Shown in pieces: positions 17,530 to 26,381 of a stretch of DNA of 48,195 bases. Position numbers and translations under genes: made by a program. The DNA is from Rhodocyclaceae bacterium (GTDB taxonomy: Bacteria > Pseudomonadota > Gammaproteobacteria > Burkholderiales > Usitatibacteraceae). The stretch lies in the NCBI GenBank assembly GCA_020247395.1, contig JADCJC010000018.1, forward strand, positions 1-48,195. The letters are read 5' to 3'. Each line of letters begins with the position of its first letter. Position 1 is the stretch's first letter. The notes below the pieces were generated by a model. It saw only the letters and a list, made by a program, of their open reading frames with translations, made no database searches and was not told the origin of the DNA.

Positions 17530-18879
17530 ATGCGTCTAATTCCTCAGTCCCTTCTGGCCAGGGCAGCCCTCGTACTGTTGTTCGCGTTGATGGCAAGCCA
17601 ACTTGTGTCCATTGCGCTGTTTCGCTACTACAGCCGGGAGCCGCGCGTCCAACTCGCCGCCATCGGTTTTGTTGGCCAATTGAAAACCATACGCGCCGCG
17701 TTAGAAATCATTCCGCCAGAACAGCAGCGTGAATTCCTACAACGTTTGCGAGAGGAACGCGGGATGCGGGTTTTTCGGCTGCGGGACGAGGAGCCGATGG
17801 AAGTTGCACCGGACATACAGGCATTACGTGTTGCCCGAGAGAGACTACGTGAAGAGTTTGGCGGCGAGTCAGAGATTTTTGTCCGCTCGCGACCGCAGAA
17901 GCCGGACGCCCCGCCCCTATTGATCACGCGCTTGCCAGTTCGGGATGGCGTGTTCTATGTCGTGTTTCCACGTGGCCGCGTGGTGGAGCCGGACTTCACT
18001 TGGGCGTGGGTTGGCTGGGGCCTATTTGGCGGCGTGATCGCGCTCGCCAGTGCGGTATTCTTGATGTGGCGAGTAAACCAACCTCTAAAGGCGTTGGCAG
18101 CTGCCGCGCAAGAATTTGGCCGTGGTCATTCACCCCCTCTAGTGACGGAAGCGGGGCCAACCGAAGTGCGCGCCGTGGCGGTGGCGTTCAATCAAATGCG
18201 CCGCGATCTTGAACGTGTTGATCGGGAACGTGCGACGTTTCTTGCCGGCGTCTCACACGACCTCAGAACGCCTCTCTCGCGCCTGCGTCTCGGCGTGGAA
18301 ATGCTGCCAGCAGACCCCGCCACTCGCAGCGATATCGAGCGAGACATCGCCGATATCAGCGGTGTGGTCGATCAGTTCATGGACTTCGCGCGGGATGAAG
18401 GCACCGAAGTGCCTGAGCCCACCAATCTCAATCAATATGTAGAAGCCATCGCCGAACGGGCAGGACGTGCTGGTGCCGATATCACCTTGGAGCTGGGAGC
18501 CTCTTTTGTTGCGCCGATCAGGCGGCAGGCATTCAAGCGCTTATTAAACAATCTCATCGACAATGCGGTGAAACACGCAAAATCAGCGATCACCATCCGC
18601 TTGCAGCCAAGTGCACAAAGCGCACCCGGCGGGTGTGGCGTGTTTTCCATCAGTGTGCTTGATCGTGGGCCGGGAATCGCACTCGACCAAGTTGACCGGC
18701 TCAAACAGCCATTTACCCGTTTGGACTCGTCGCGCACCGGGGCCTCCGGTGCGGGACTGGGTTTGGCCATCATTGAGCGTATCGCGAAGATACATAACGG
18801 CACATTCGAGTTATTGCCGCGCGAAGGTGGCGGAACGGAAGCCAGGGTCACGTTGCGTGAAACACCAGTAATCCGCTAG
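17530..18879 (+). CDS. EnvZ-type sensor histidine kinase
   Basis: A 449-residue inner-membrane kinase. A transmembrane segment (about residues 10-32), a periplasmic sensing region of roughly 120 residues and a second transmembrane segment (about 160-180) precede a HAMP linker. The dimerisation domain has the phospho-acceptor His243 in GVSHDLRTPLSRLRL, as in EnvZ. The ATPase domain shows the N box LLNNLIDNAVKHA, the G1 box LDRGPGI, the F box QPFTRLD and the G2 box GAGLGLAII. All catalytic motifs look intact. It is cotranscribed with the regulator. Its stop codon overlaps the stop codon of the convergent TRAP binding-protein gene (shared CTA/TAG at 18876-18879). Confidence 0.93.
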   Translation: MRLIPQSLLARAALVLLFALMASQLVSIALFRYYSREPRVQLAAIGFVGQLKTIRAALEIIPPEQQREFLQRLREERGMRVFRLRDEEPMEVAPDIQALRVARERLREEFGGESEIFVRSRPQKPDAPPLLITRLPVRDGVFYVVFPRGRVVEPDFTWAWVGWGLFGGVIALASAVFLMWRVNQPLKALAAAAQEFGRGHSPPLVTEAGPTEVRAVAVAFNQMRRDLERVDRERATFLAGVSHDLRTPLSRLRLGVEMLPADPATRSDIERDIADISGVVDQFMDFARDEGTEVPEPTNLNQYVEAIAERAGRAGADITLELGASFVAPIRRQAFKRLLNNLIDNAVKHAKSAITIRLQPSAQSAPGGCGVFSISVLDRGPGIALDQVDRLKQPFTRLDSSRTGASGAGLGLAIIERIAKIHNGTFELLPREGGGTEARVTLRETPVIR

Positions 18880-20036
18880 GGTTTGGAGGCCTGGCCCGGC
18901 CTAGAGGATTGACTGCGACTGGTCGCAAAAGTGGCGGAGGCCATAAATCGATCAAAGTTCTGTTCGGCGACGCGGGACCATACAATCTGCTCGTCGCGGT
19001 AAGGTTTCCAAGAGTCGTAGATCTTTTTGAAACCGGGATTCTTGGCAGACTCCGCCGCACACACTTCAGCGGTCGCTTGCCAGCAAGCCTCCATGATTTC
19101 CCGACTGAAGGGTCTGAGCTGGACGTTGTGGTTTACGACCAGCCGTCGCATGGCGGCCGGGTTCAATGCATCATACTTAGCAAGCATTAACAGATTCGCC
19201 TCAGCACATGCACTTTCAAGCATCGACCTGTACCCAAGCGGCAGCCCGTTCCAGGCCTGCTGATTGACGAACAGGTCTAACTGCGGACCACCGTCCCACC
19301 AGCCTGGGTAGTAGTAATTTTTAGCGATTTTGAAGAAACCCAATTTCTCATCGTCGTACGGCCCTACCCATTCGGCAGCGTCGATGGCACCCTTTTCGAG
19401 CGCAGGATAGATATCACTCGCCGCGATTTGCATCGGCACCGCGCCCAGCCGCGACAAAACTTGGCCGGCGAATCCGCCAATCCGAAACTTGAGTCCTTTC
19501 AAATCCGCGACGCTGCGAATCTCCTTTCGAAACCAGCCACCCATTTGCGCACCGGTGTTGCCAGCTGGGAAATTGATGATGTTGTATTTCGCATAGAAAT
19601 CACGCATCAATTCGAGGCCACCACCGAAGTACATCCAAGCGTTCTGCTGACGCGCGTTCAGGCCGAAGGGCAGTGCACAGCCAAAGGCAAACGTCGGGTC
19701 TTTTCCAAAGTAGAAGTACGATGCGGTGTGTGCACATTCCACAGTGTTGTTTTGTACCGCATCCAACACTTGCAACGCGGGAACAATTTCGCCTGCGGCA
19801 AACACTTGGATTTGAAATTTCCCCCCCGACGCAGAAGCAACACGTTTGGCGATGCCTTCCGCAGCACCGTAAATGGTATCAACGCTCTTCGGAAAGCTCG
19901 AAGTCATTCGCCACTTCACCACTGGCAGCGTATTTGACTGCGCCGCTTGGGCGTTCACGTCATGGGGCGACATCGCCAAGCCTGCAATGCCTGCCAGCCC
20001 TCCACCAGTTCCCACCAGGAATCGACGCCGACTCAT
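18876..20036 (-). CDS. TRAP-type transporter substrate-binding protein (DctP family), orphan
   Basis: A 386-residue periplasmic binding protein with a twin-arginine signal (SRRRFLVGTGG). The mature part has DctP features: WRMTSSFPKSVDTIYGAAE, FAAGEIVPALQVLDAV, the FRKEIRSVADLKGLKFRIGG segment with the usual carboxylate-binding arginine, and EKGAIDAAEWVGPYDDEKLG. This closely resembles members that bind keto acids or similar carboxylates (TakP-type). No DctQ or DctM membrane genes are in the window, so the permease must be elsewhere or be lost. The gene is 3 bases downstream of pmbA on the same strand, an apparent operon, and converges on the sensor-kinase gene with overlapping stops. Confidence 0.88.
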   Translation of the reverse strand: MSRRRFLVGTGGGLAGIAGLAMSPHDVNAQAAQSNTLPVVKWRMTSSFPKSVDTIYGAAEGIAKRVASASGGKFQIQVFAAGEIVPALQVLDAVQNNTVECAHTASYFYFGKDPTFAFGCALPFGLNARQQNAWMYFGGGLELMRDFYAKYNIINFPAGNTGAQMGGWFRKEIRSVADLKGLKFRIGGFAGQVLSRLGAVPMQIAASDIYPALEKGAIDAAEWVGPYDDEKLGFFKIAKNYYYPGWWDGGPQLDLFVNQQAWNGLPLGYRSMLESACAEANLLMLAKYDALNPAAMRRLVVNHNVQLRPFSREIMEACWQATAEVCAAESAKNPGFKKIYDSWKPYRDEQIVWSRVAEQNFDRFMASATFATSRSQSSRPGQASKP

Positions 20037-20039
20037 GGG

Positions 20040-21362
20040 TTATTCTCCGGCTATTGCCATTTGTTCGAGCAGGATTGAGCCGACCCGCTTGGAACCATAG
20101 GGTAGCGCATCGTTTGCCACTGCAAGAATGCCTTTGAACATATCCCGAAGGTTTCCAGCGATCGTGATTTCTTCGACCGGGTAGGCAATCTCACCGCCTT
20201 CGATCCAGAATCCTGCGGCACCTAACGAATAATCGCCGGTGACATTATTGGCCCCGTGCCCCATGGTCTCGGTAACGTACAGTCCGCGCCCCATCCTGCG
20301 GAACAAGTCTTGAAGCGACATGCCATCGTCGGTCACGATCAAATTGTGGTTACCCCCGGCGTTGCCCGTCGATTTGAGCCCTAACTTGCGCGCCGAGTAA
20401 GTCGACAAGAAATAGCCCTGCAACACACCAGCCGTAACGACATCACGCTTAACCGTTGCAACTCCCTCCGCATCGAAAGGGCCACTCGCGAGCCCTTTCA
20501 ACATAAAGGGGTCCTCAACAATAGAAATTCGGTTTGAAAAGACCTGTGTGCCGATACTGTCGAGGAGAAAGCTCGACTTGCGATACAGCGCCGAGCCACT
20601 CACCGCTCGGACAAAAGCGCCGATCAGACTCGGCGACACTGTCGCGTCGAACACCACTGGCGCTTCCCGGGTCGCCGTACGCTTGCTGTTGAGCCTCGCT
20701 ACTGCACGCTGCCCGGCGCGCATACCAATTGTTTTGGCCGATTCAAGATCCGTTTTGGCCCGCGCCACGCTGTACCAGTGGTCTCGCTGCATACCGGTAT
20801 CGGTCGTGGCGATGACGGTCACACTCGCGCTATGACGCGTGGTGGCGTATCCGCCCATAAAGCCGAGCGAATTCGCGTAAATGAAATCTGATTCGTAGGT
20901 TGATAACGTCGCGCCTTCGCTATTATCAACGCGCTTATCCACTGCAAAGGCCGCCGCTTCCATCTCGCGACAAATCACCACTGCCTCATCAATTGACGGC
21001 TGCCAGGCATGGTAAAGATCGAGCCCCGGAAATGGTCCCTTTGCGAGCATTTGCACGTCCGGCAAGCCTGCAAACTCGTCCGCAGCCGTGTATTTGGCAA
21101 TCGCCAACGCGGCGTCTACCGTATGTTCGATTGCCTGCCGCGACAAGTCGGTGGTAGACGCATTGCCCCGCTGCTGACCGAGATAAACGGAAATGCCGAG
21201 GCCTTTGTCCCGGTTATGCTCGATGGTCTCGACTTCATCCAACCGAACCGTTACGTTCTGCCCGACAGACGTTGAGACCTCTACATCGGCAGCGGTTGCG
21301 CCGCGCGATTTTGCGTAATCGATGGCCAAGGTTGCTGCGTCCTGCAATCCGCTATTTTTCAT
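20040..21362 (-). CDS. pmbA: Metalloprotease PmbA/TldE homologue
   Basis: The TldD-TldE complex is a cytoplasmic metalloprotease that matures modified peptides such as microcins and degrades unfolded tails. In the known complex TldE has no metal site of its own. This 440-residue protein matches PmbA over its length: ADVEVSTSVGQNVTVRLDEV at the start, RDKGLGISVYLG, then YSARKLGLKSTGNAGG, ETMGHGANNVTGDYSLGAAG and the end FKGILAVANDALPYGSKRVG. No TldD gene lies in the window. It is divergent from darP, a placement common in Betaproteobacteria. The TRAP-binding-protein gene follows by 3 bases. Confidence 0.95.
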   Translation of the reverse strand: MKNSGLQDAATLAIDYAKSRGATAADVEVSTSVGQNVTVRLDEVETIEHNRDKGLGISVYLGQQRGNASTTDLSRQAIEHTVDAALAIAKYTAADEFAGLPDVQMLAKGPFPGLDLYHAWQPSIDEAVVICREMEAAAFAVDKRVDNSEGATLSTYESDFIYANSLGFMGGYATTRHSASVTVIATTDTGMQRDHWYSVARAKTDLESAKTIGMRAGQRAVARLNSKRTATREAPVVFDATVSPSLIGAFVRAVSGSALYRKSSFLLDSIGTQVFSNRISIVEDPFMLKGLASGPFDAEGVATVKRDVVTAGVLQGYFLSTYSARKLGLKSTGNAGGNHNLIVTDDGMSLQDLFRRMGRGLYVTETMGHGANNVTGDYSLGAAGFWIEGGEIAYPVEEITIAGNLRDMFKGILAVANDALPYGSKRVGSILLEQMAIAGE

Positions 21363-21594
21363 ATCTTAATCATTTGCTTTGGTGCGGCTGGGTGAAATTA
21401 CCCGCGTATGGGCTGGCGGGTGGCGCGTGCTATTCGCTCATCAATTTCGGTAGTATGACGCGCCGAAGGCGACGCAACCAAATGGCCTAAATTCCCGTTA
21501 AGCGTCATGTGTCAGGTATGATTCGCGATTGGATAAATCCAAGGTCAGCCCAGTGCGATGCTGCGCCATAGCGGCCATAGTTTGGACAATTAGC

Positions 21595-22125
21595 GTGGAA
21601 AACGAAGTCGAAAAAAATTCTATCAGCAAAAGCGAGATGAAGCGCCGCAGCCTAGCGCTGCAGTTGGTCGGCGAAGAACTGGCCCGACTTTCGCCTGAGA
21701 CGTTGCGCAAGTTTGAACTCCCGGAAAATCTGCTCGAAGCAATTCTGGAAGCCAAGCGCATCAATCCAAACAAGCACGGCGGTATGAGCCGCCAGATGCA
21801 ATACATTGGCAGGTTGATGCGGCAAGTCGACGCGGCCCCGATCGTCGAAAAACTCGATGCCATGAAAGCGCCTTCGCAAAAAGATACGGCGCTCCATCAT
21901 CTTGCAGAACAATGGCGCACCCGGCTGCTGGCTGACCCAACGGCAGTAGGCGCATTTAAGAACGACATCATGCCGGACGCAGAGCCGGCTGATATTGATG
22001 CGCTGTCGGCCCTTATTGCCAGCGCCAGGGAGGAATATCTGAAACGCAAGCCACCCAAATTATTTCGACAGCTGTACAGGTTTTTATTGAAGCGCATCAC
22101 TGATAAAGCGGCGGCACCGATATGA
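21595..22125 (+). CDS. darP: Dual-action ribosomal maturation protein DarP (YjgA, DUF615)
   Basis: DarP acts in late assembly of the 50S ribosomal subunit, near the peptidyl-transferase centre. The 176-residue protein has the family's KSEMKRRSLALQLVGEELAR start, the central AKRINPNKHGGMSRQMQYIG segment and the FRQLYRFLLKRI C-terminus. The start is taken as GTG at 21595, which places the conserved KSE motif about 11 residues in. The frame runs upstream to a TTG at 21529, and the true start is uncertain because neither has a strong ribosome binding site. It overlaps mog by four bases (ATGA), and is divergent from pmbA. Confidence 0.92.
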   Translation: MENEVEKNSISKSEMKRRSLALQLVGEELARLSPETLRKFELPENLLEAILEAKRINPNKHGGMSRQMQYIGRLMRQVDAAPIVEKLDAMKAPSQKDTALHHLAEQWRTRLLADPTAVGAFKNDIMPDAEPADIDALSALIASAREEYLKRKPPKLFRQLYRFLLKRITDKAAAPI

Positions 22126-22721
22126 GCGGCGCTGGTATTGAATCGGTAAAAGTCGGCCTGCTTTCCGTCAGCGACCGCGCATCAACGGGCGTCTACCAAG
22201 ACCAAGGCCTGCCCGCGCTAGAAGAATGGCTGCGCGCTGCGCTAAAGAATCCCATCACCGTGGTTGCCAAGGTGATTCCTGATGAACGCGCGTTGATTGA
22301 GTCCACACTAATCGAATTTGTTGATGTAGAGCACTGCGCGCTGGTGCTGACTACCGGCGGCACCGGACCGGCACCTCGTGACACAACGCCCGACGCCACA
22401 CTTGCGGTTGCCGAGCGCGTGATGGAAGGGTTTGGTGAACGGATGCGCCAAATCTCACTTCGCTTCGTCCCGACGGCGATACTGTCGCGCCAGACTGCGG
22501 TGATTCGAAAATCAAGTTTAATTGTGAATCTCCCCGGCCAACCGAAGTCGATTCGCGAAACCTTGGAGGGTTTCCGCGACACCAGCGGTGTGGCCGTTGA
22601 GGTCGGCGTATTCGCAGCGATACCCTATTGTATTGATCTGATCGGCGGCCCCTACATCGAAACCAACGACGACATAATCAAAGCATTTCGGCCAAAGTCG
22701 GCGATTCGTCCTCCGCAGTAA
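22122..22721 (+). CDS. mog: Molybdopterin adenylyltransferase
   Basis: Activates molybdopterin by adenylylation, so that MoeA can insert molybdate. The 199-residue protein has the MogA hallmarks: KVGLLSVSDRASTGVYQDQG at the N-terminus, VLTTGGTGPAPRDTTPDAT at the active site (about residues 76-94), and VNLPGQPKSIRETLEGF near the C-terminus. The length fits MogA better than the shorter MoaB. It is translationally coupled to darP and is followed 31 bases later by an esterase gene. The window carries several users of the cofactor (molybdoenzyme at 4759; hydroxylase at 34283). Confidence 0.93.
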   Translation: MSGAGIESVKVGLLSVSDRASTGVYQDQGLPALEEWLRAALKNPITVVAKVIPDERALIESTLIEFVDVEHCALVLTTGGTGPAPRDTTPDATLAVAERVMEGFGERMRQISLRFVPTAILSRQTAVIRKSSLIVNLPGQPKSIRETLEGFRDTSGVAVEVGVFAAIPYCIDLIGGPYIETNDDIIKAFRPKSAIRPPQ

Positions 22722-22752
22722 TACTCAACCCCGCTCCGTCTTCGAAAGACTT

Positions 22753-23442
22753 ATGATAGAACTTATTCGGCATCTTGAACTCAGCACCGGCGTCGAGCCC
22801 AAGGGTAGTATCGTCTGGATGCACGGGCTTGGTGCCGACTGTTGGGACTTCGTGCCGATCGTCAAAGAGCTGGCAATGCCGGAGGACCTGCCGTTGCGCT
22901 TCATCTTTCCGCAGGCCCCCTCACGGCCAATCAGCATCAACCGCGGCCAGATCATGCCGGGCTGGTACGACATTTCAATTGCCGAGTTGGAGCGAAAGGC
23001 GGACGAGGCAGGCATCCGTGAATCGCAAACCGCTATTGACGCACTTATTGAGCACGAAATCACGCGCGGCATCGCTCCCCACAATATCGTGCTTGCAGGC
23101 TTTTCCCAAGGCGGCGCAATCGCGCTGCAATGCGGCCTGCGTTCCAAGCACCGGCTGGGCGGCATTATGGCGCTCTCCACCTACCTGACGCTGGCGGATT
23201 CGCTTGGGGCGGAGAAGTCGGTTGCAAACTCAAACATCGCCATCCTGATGGCACACGGCACACAAGATCCAGTAGTGCCGCTATCGTTGGCGCGTACGTC
23301 CAAAGCTACGCTTGCTTCGCACGGCTTCCACGTCGAGTGGCATGAGTACCCGATGCAGCATGCAGTTTGTGGCGAAGAAATTAAGATGATCGCCGCTTGG
23401 CTGGAGAAGCGCTTTCAATCGCCAATCATCCTTGCGCGATAG
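22753..23442 (+). CDS. Carboxylesterase/phospholipase, LysoPLA-like alpha/beta hydrolase
   Basis: A 229-residue cytoplasmic serine hydrolase of the carboxylesterase 2 family. It has the oxyanion motif WMHGLGADCWDFVP, the family's PQAPSRPISINRG and MPGWYDI segments, and a full triad: Ser118 in LAGFSQGGA, Asp172 in HGTQDPVVP and His203 in YPMQHAVC. The family hydrolyses short-chain esters or lysophospholipids; the substrate is unknown here. It is the third gene of the darP-mog-esterase run. The ATG at 22753 follows a GAAAG site. Confidence 0.92.
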   Translation: MIELIRHLELSTGVEPKGSIVWMHGLGADCWDFVPIVKELAMPEDLPLRFIFPQAPSRPISINRGQIMPGWYDISIAELERKADEAGIRESQTAIDALIEHEITRGIAPHNIVLAGFSQGGAIALQCGLRSKHRLGGIMALSTYLTLADSLGAEKSVANSNIAILMAHGTQDPVVPLSLARTSKATLASHGFHVEWHEYPMQHAVCGEEIKMIAAWLEKRFQSPIILAR

Positions 23443-23485
23443 ATGGTAGACGACTCACGATTAACGACGAATTGTCGCGCCAGCA

Positions 23486-24760
23486 CTAAGGCGTTGCCGC
23501 GGTCTGTTGGGAGACGTCCGGGTTAAATCGCGGTAACGGAATTTCGACAGATGGCGGGGTGGCTGCTGGATCAAAAAAGATTGCCAGCTCATCGTGGCGC
23601 TTGATGGTGTTTTGGTAGCCCATCTTGATCAGCGCCTGGCAATAGCTCTTGTCAAACAGCAGATAACTCGCCAGGGCCGCACCGCCCTTCCGCATCGCGC
23701 CGATTGAACGCATCAGAAACCGGATGGAAGCTGGCAGATTGCCGACGTGCAAATGTGCCAAGCCTTCGAGTGGCGTATCTGGACATGCTACACAGCAGTC
23801 AACATGGTGTAGCGGCATACCGGAGGCCTTGAGTCGCTCCTGATCCACTAGAGCAATGGTTGAATTTACACGTTGCAGGAGCTCCAAATCCATGGCCAAA
23901 GAGTCTAGAAAAATCGATGACATGGCGTGCCCGGCGATCTGCGCCAATGAAGGATAGGTATCACTACGAGAGCGTGATGGTACGTCCTTTACCAGCTTTG
24001 CCGTACCAACGACAAAAATCCTCGACGCGCCTAGATGTAGGGCCGGGCTCACCGGTGCCGTCTGGCGAATTGAACCATCACCAAAGTATTCGCGGTTTAT
24101 TTTAACGGCAGGAAACGCAAACGGGATCGCCGAGGATGCCATCAGGTGCTCAGGCTTAAGCGCAGCCACGCGTATGCCAACACGTTGCGAACGAGTCCAA
24201 CCATGAATGTCCGGGGCCGCTTGGAAAAATGCACAATTCTGCCCCGAGGTATAACCGGATGCGGTGATGGCAAGTGCGCGAAGATGGCCGCCGTCAATAT
24301 TCGCTTGAATTCTTGCCGCATCCATACTGTCGGCCAGCAGCACCTCTAGCGGCGAATTGTCAAACAACGACACCCGGTGGCTTTTGGTCAACGCCCCCAA
24401 CAAAAATGCGGACAACCATCGCGCGCTGCAAGCGACGACACCCGGAAGATCAGTTCGGTAGACCTGACTCGGATCAAGCGAGGCCCAGATTCGTTCTAGG
24501 GTTGCAACCGCCTCAGAAAAATTCGACGCGTTTGACGCCAACACCGCCGCATTTATCGCACCAGCTGATGTACCCGTGATGAAGGGAAAGGGATTTTCGG
24601 CCGGATAATCTAGGATTTCCGCCAGCGCCTTTAGCACCCCGACCTGATACGCAGCTCGGGCCCCGCCGCCCTGCAAGACTAAGGCGACGCCGGGGAAGCG
24701 CCGGTTAAGCTTTAGCAACTGGGCGTCGTGCCTCCTAGAGTCGGCATCGTTGTCACGCAA
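23486..24760 (-). CDS. Patatin-like phospholipase
   Basis: A 424-residue lipid acyl hydrolase of the patatin family. The oxyanion loop is LQGGGARAAYQVG (about residues 29-41), the nucleophile Ser65 lies in GTSAGAINAAV, and the catalytic Asp228 is in YFGDGSIRQTAPVSPA, so the Ser-Asp dyad is intact. A C-terminal region of about 150 residues goes beyond the patatin core and is not recognised. No signal peptide is seen. The start is a TTG at 24760-24758, supported by AAGGAAG upstream at good spacing; no ATG precedes the oxyanion loop. It lies 53 bases downstream of the adenylate cyclase on the same strand and may be cotranscribed. Confidence 0.88.
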   Translation of the reverse strand: MRDNDADSRRHDAQLLKLNRRFPGVALVLQGGGARAAYQVGVLKALAEILDYPAENPFPFITGTSAGAINAAVLASNASNFSEAVATLERIWASLDPSQVYRTDLPGVVACSARWLSAFLLGALTKSHRVSLFDNSPLEVLLADSMDAARIQANIDGGHLRALAITASGYTSGQNCAFFQAAPDIHGWTRSQRVGIRVAALKPEHLMASSAIPFAFPAVKINREYFGDGSIRQTAPVSPALHLGASRIFVVGTAKLVKDVPSRSRSDTYPSLAQIAGHAMSSIFLDSLAMDLELLQRVNSTIALVDQERLKASGMPLHHVDCCVACPDTPLEGLAHLHVGNLPASIRFLMRSIGAMRKGGAALASYLLFDKSYCQALIKMGYQNTIKRHDELAIFFDPAATPPSVEIPLPRFNPDVSQQTAATP

Positions 24761-24813
24761 AGCGACTTCCTTGGCCTTAAATTTGCCCTGCTATTGCCAT
24801 TTGATGCCCCGTT

Positions 24814-26091
24814 TTACTGGCTTTCTGCTAGCGGCGGGGAATTTGACGAATCGCCGCGCACCCTGCCCAGCAGGTTGTATACCTGCATTTGCCCTTTGCC
24901 TTTGACCTGAATCTGATGGGGCTCATCAAAGCTGAATCGACTATGCAGGCGCCGGAACGTCACTGAATCAACCTGAATATGCCCCGATAGCGCTTCTGTA
25001 CACATCCGGCTGGCGATATTGACGGTATCTCCCCAAAGGTCGTAACTGAACTTGCGGCGCCCGATCACTCCTGCCACGACCGGCCCGGTCGCGATACCAA
25101 CGCGCAACGCCAAACGTTCCCCGTTGGGCGCAATGTAACCTGAAACAAAAGCCTGCATATCCAGCGCCATTGCCGCTACCGCGTCAACATAATGGCCGGA
25201 TTGATCAGTCAGTCCGCCAGCAACCATGTAAGCGTCGCCGATGGTCTTGATCTTCTCGACCTGACAACGTTCGGCCAGCGTATCAAACTCCGAAAAAATA
25301 TCATTCAAAAGTAACACCGTCTCGTTAGGCGACATCTGTCCCGTCAAATAGGTGAAATTCACAAGGTCGGCGAACAGCACGCTAACGTCCGCGTGGCCAT
25401 CGGCAATGTTTGTCTCTTGGCGTTTTAGCCGATCGGCAATGTTGATTGGCAAAATGTTTAACAATAGCCGGTCAGACAGTTCTTTCTCCGTCGTCACCGC
25501 TTGGCTCTTGGCCTCAACCACCATGAGCAGCTTGCTTTTCTCGCGGGAAAAGTACCAAAGCAGCACATAGATCATCCCCGAAATCGACACAAAATTTAGC
25601 ACGAAGAAAACCGCAACGGTTGTCATATCCAACAGTTTTACATCGTAGGTCAACACGTAGTCAAAAAAGCCCGACATGGCCGTCATAAAGATATAGGCGA
25701 CAAACCAAGGAACGGATTCACGAGTACCGAGGATCACTATTGCGCCGACCGGGGCCAAGAGCGCCCAGAGCGACACCCCGCTGGCGTTGACAAAGTTACC
25801 GATAGACCACTGCAATACAAATGGTGTGAACAAGAACAACGACAACTGCATTGCGCAGAACACACCAAGTTTCTTGGTTCGCAGGTAGAAAATAATGGTG
25901 CAGGTCGAGAACCCTTGGAACAGTAACGGGATCGTGGTTGAAAACGTCTTTCCGAAGCTCCAGTAGATCGCAAGCCACAGGACCGAGGCAAACATCATCA
26001 GCCCCGTCGAGAAAAGCAGCATATCGCCCGCAAGCTTTTGATCAGGCGTCAGTTCCCCGCTGTTGTTCAAAATGTCCGGCGTAAAACCCAT
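24814..26091 (-). CDS. Membrane class III adenylate cyclase
   Basis: A 425-residue protein with six predicted transmembrane helices (about residues 24-182), a short coiled linker, and a class III cyclase domain (about 235-410). The two metal-binding aspartates are Asp242 in VLFADLVNF and Asp286 in TIGDAYMV. The base-specificity pair is Lys282 in EKIKTIG and Asp351 in YDLWGDTVN, the adenylate pattern; guanylate cyclases have Glu and Cys there. Asn358 and Arg362 in NIASRM complete the transition-state site. It should make cyclic AMP in response to an unknown membrane signal. The start is uncertain: the ATG at 26091 or one at 26118; a GAAGGA lies 12 bases before the former. Frame open to 26205. 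Confidence 0.9.
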   Translation of the reverse strand: MGFTPDILNNSGELTPDQKLAGDMLLFSTGLMMFASVLWLAIYWSFGKTFSTTIPLLFQGFSTCTIIFYLRTKKLGVFCAMQLSLFLFTPFVLQWSIGNFVNASGVSLWALLAPVGAIVILGTRESVPWFVAYIFMTAMSGFFDYVLTYDVKLLDMTTVAVFFVLNFVSISGMIYVLLWYFSREKSKLLMVVEAKSQAVTTEKELSDRLLLNILPINIADRLKRQETNIADGHADVSVLFADLVNFTYLTGQMSPNETVLLLNDIFSEFDTLAERCQVEKIKTIGDAYMVAGGLTDQSGHYVDAVAAMALDMQAFVSGYIAPNGERLALRVGIATGPVVAGVIGRRKFSYDLWGDTVNIASRMCTEALSGHIQVDSVTFRRLHSRFSFDEPHQIQVKGKGQMQVYNLLGRVRGDSSNSPPLAESQ

Positions 26092-26381
26092 AACTACCAA
26101 AGGTTCCTTCAGGCGCATGCAACTGCTAACGCCATGCAAACTGTTGTTGTTCACGGCAGGCAGGCTTTGTAGCCGACGACTGCCTGACACCACATGTCCG
26201 GACAATTATGGCATACGCGAACAGCCAACCGTACCTCGGCATCTTGATCTAACCGGCCAACCGACGTCTGGTCGGCAGGCCCCAAAGCCACCCGACTCAG
26301 CGTGTTCGCAAGGCGCGAGTTGAGCGAATCAGCTAGAATTTACATCGTGATAGTAATCCTGCCGTAACTGGAGAAATTGAT

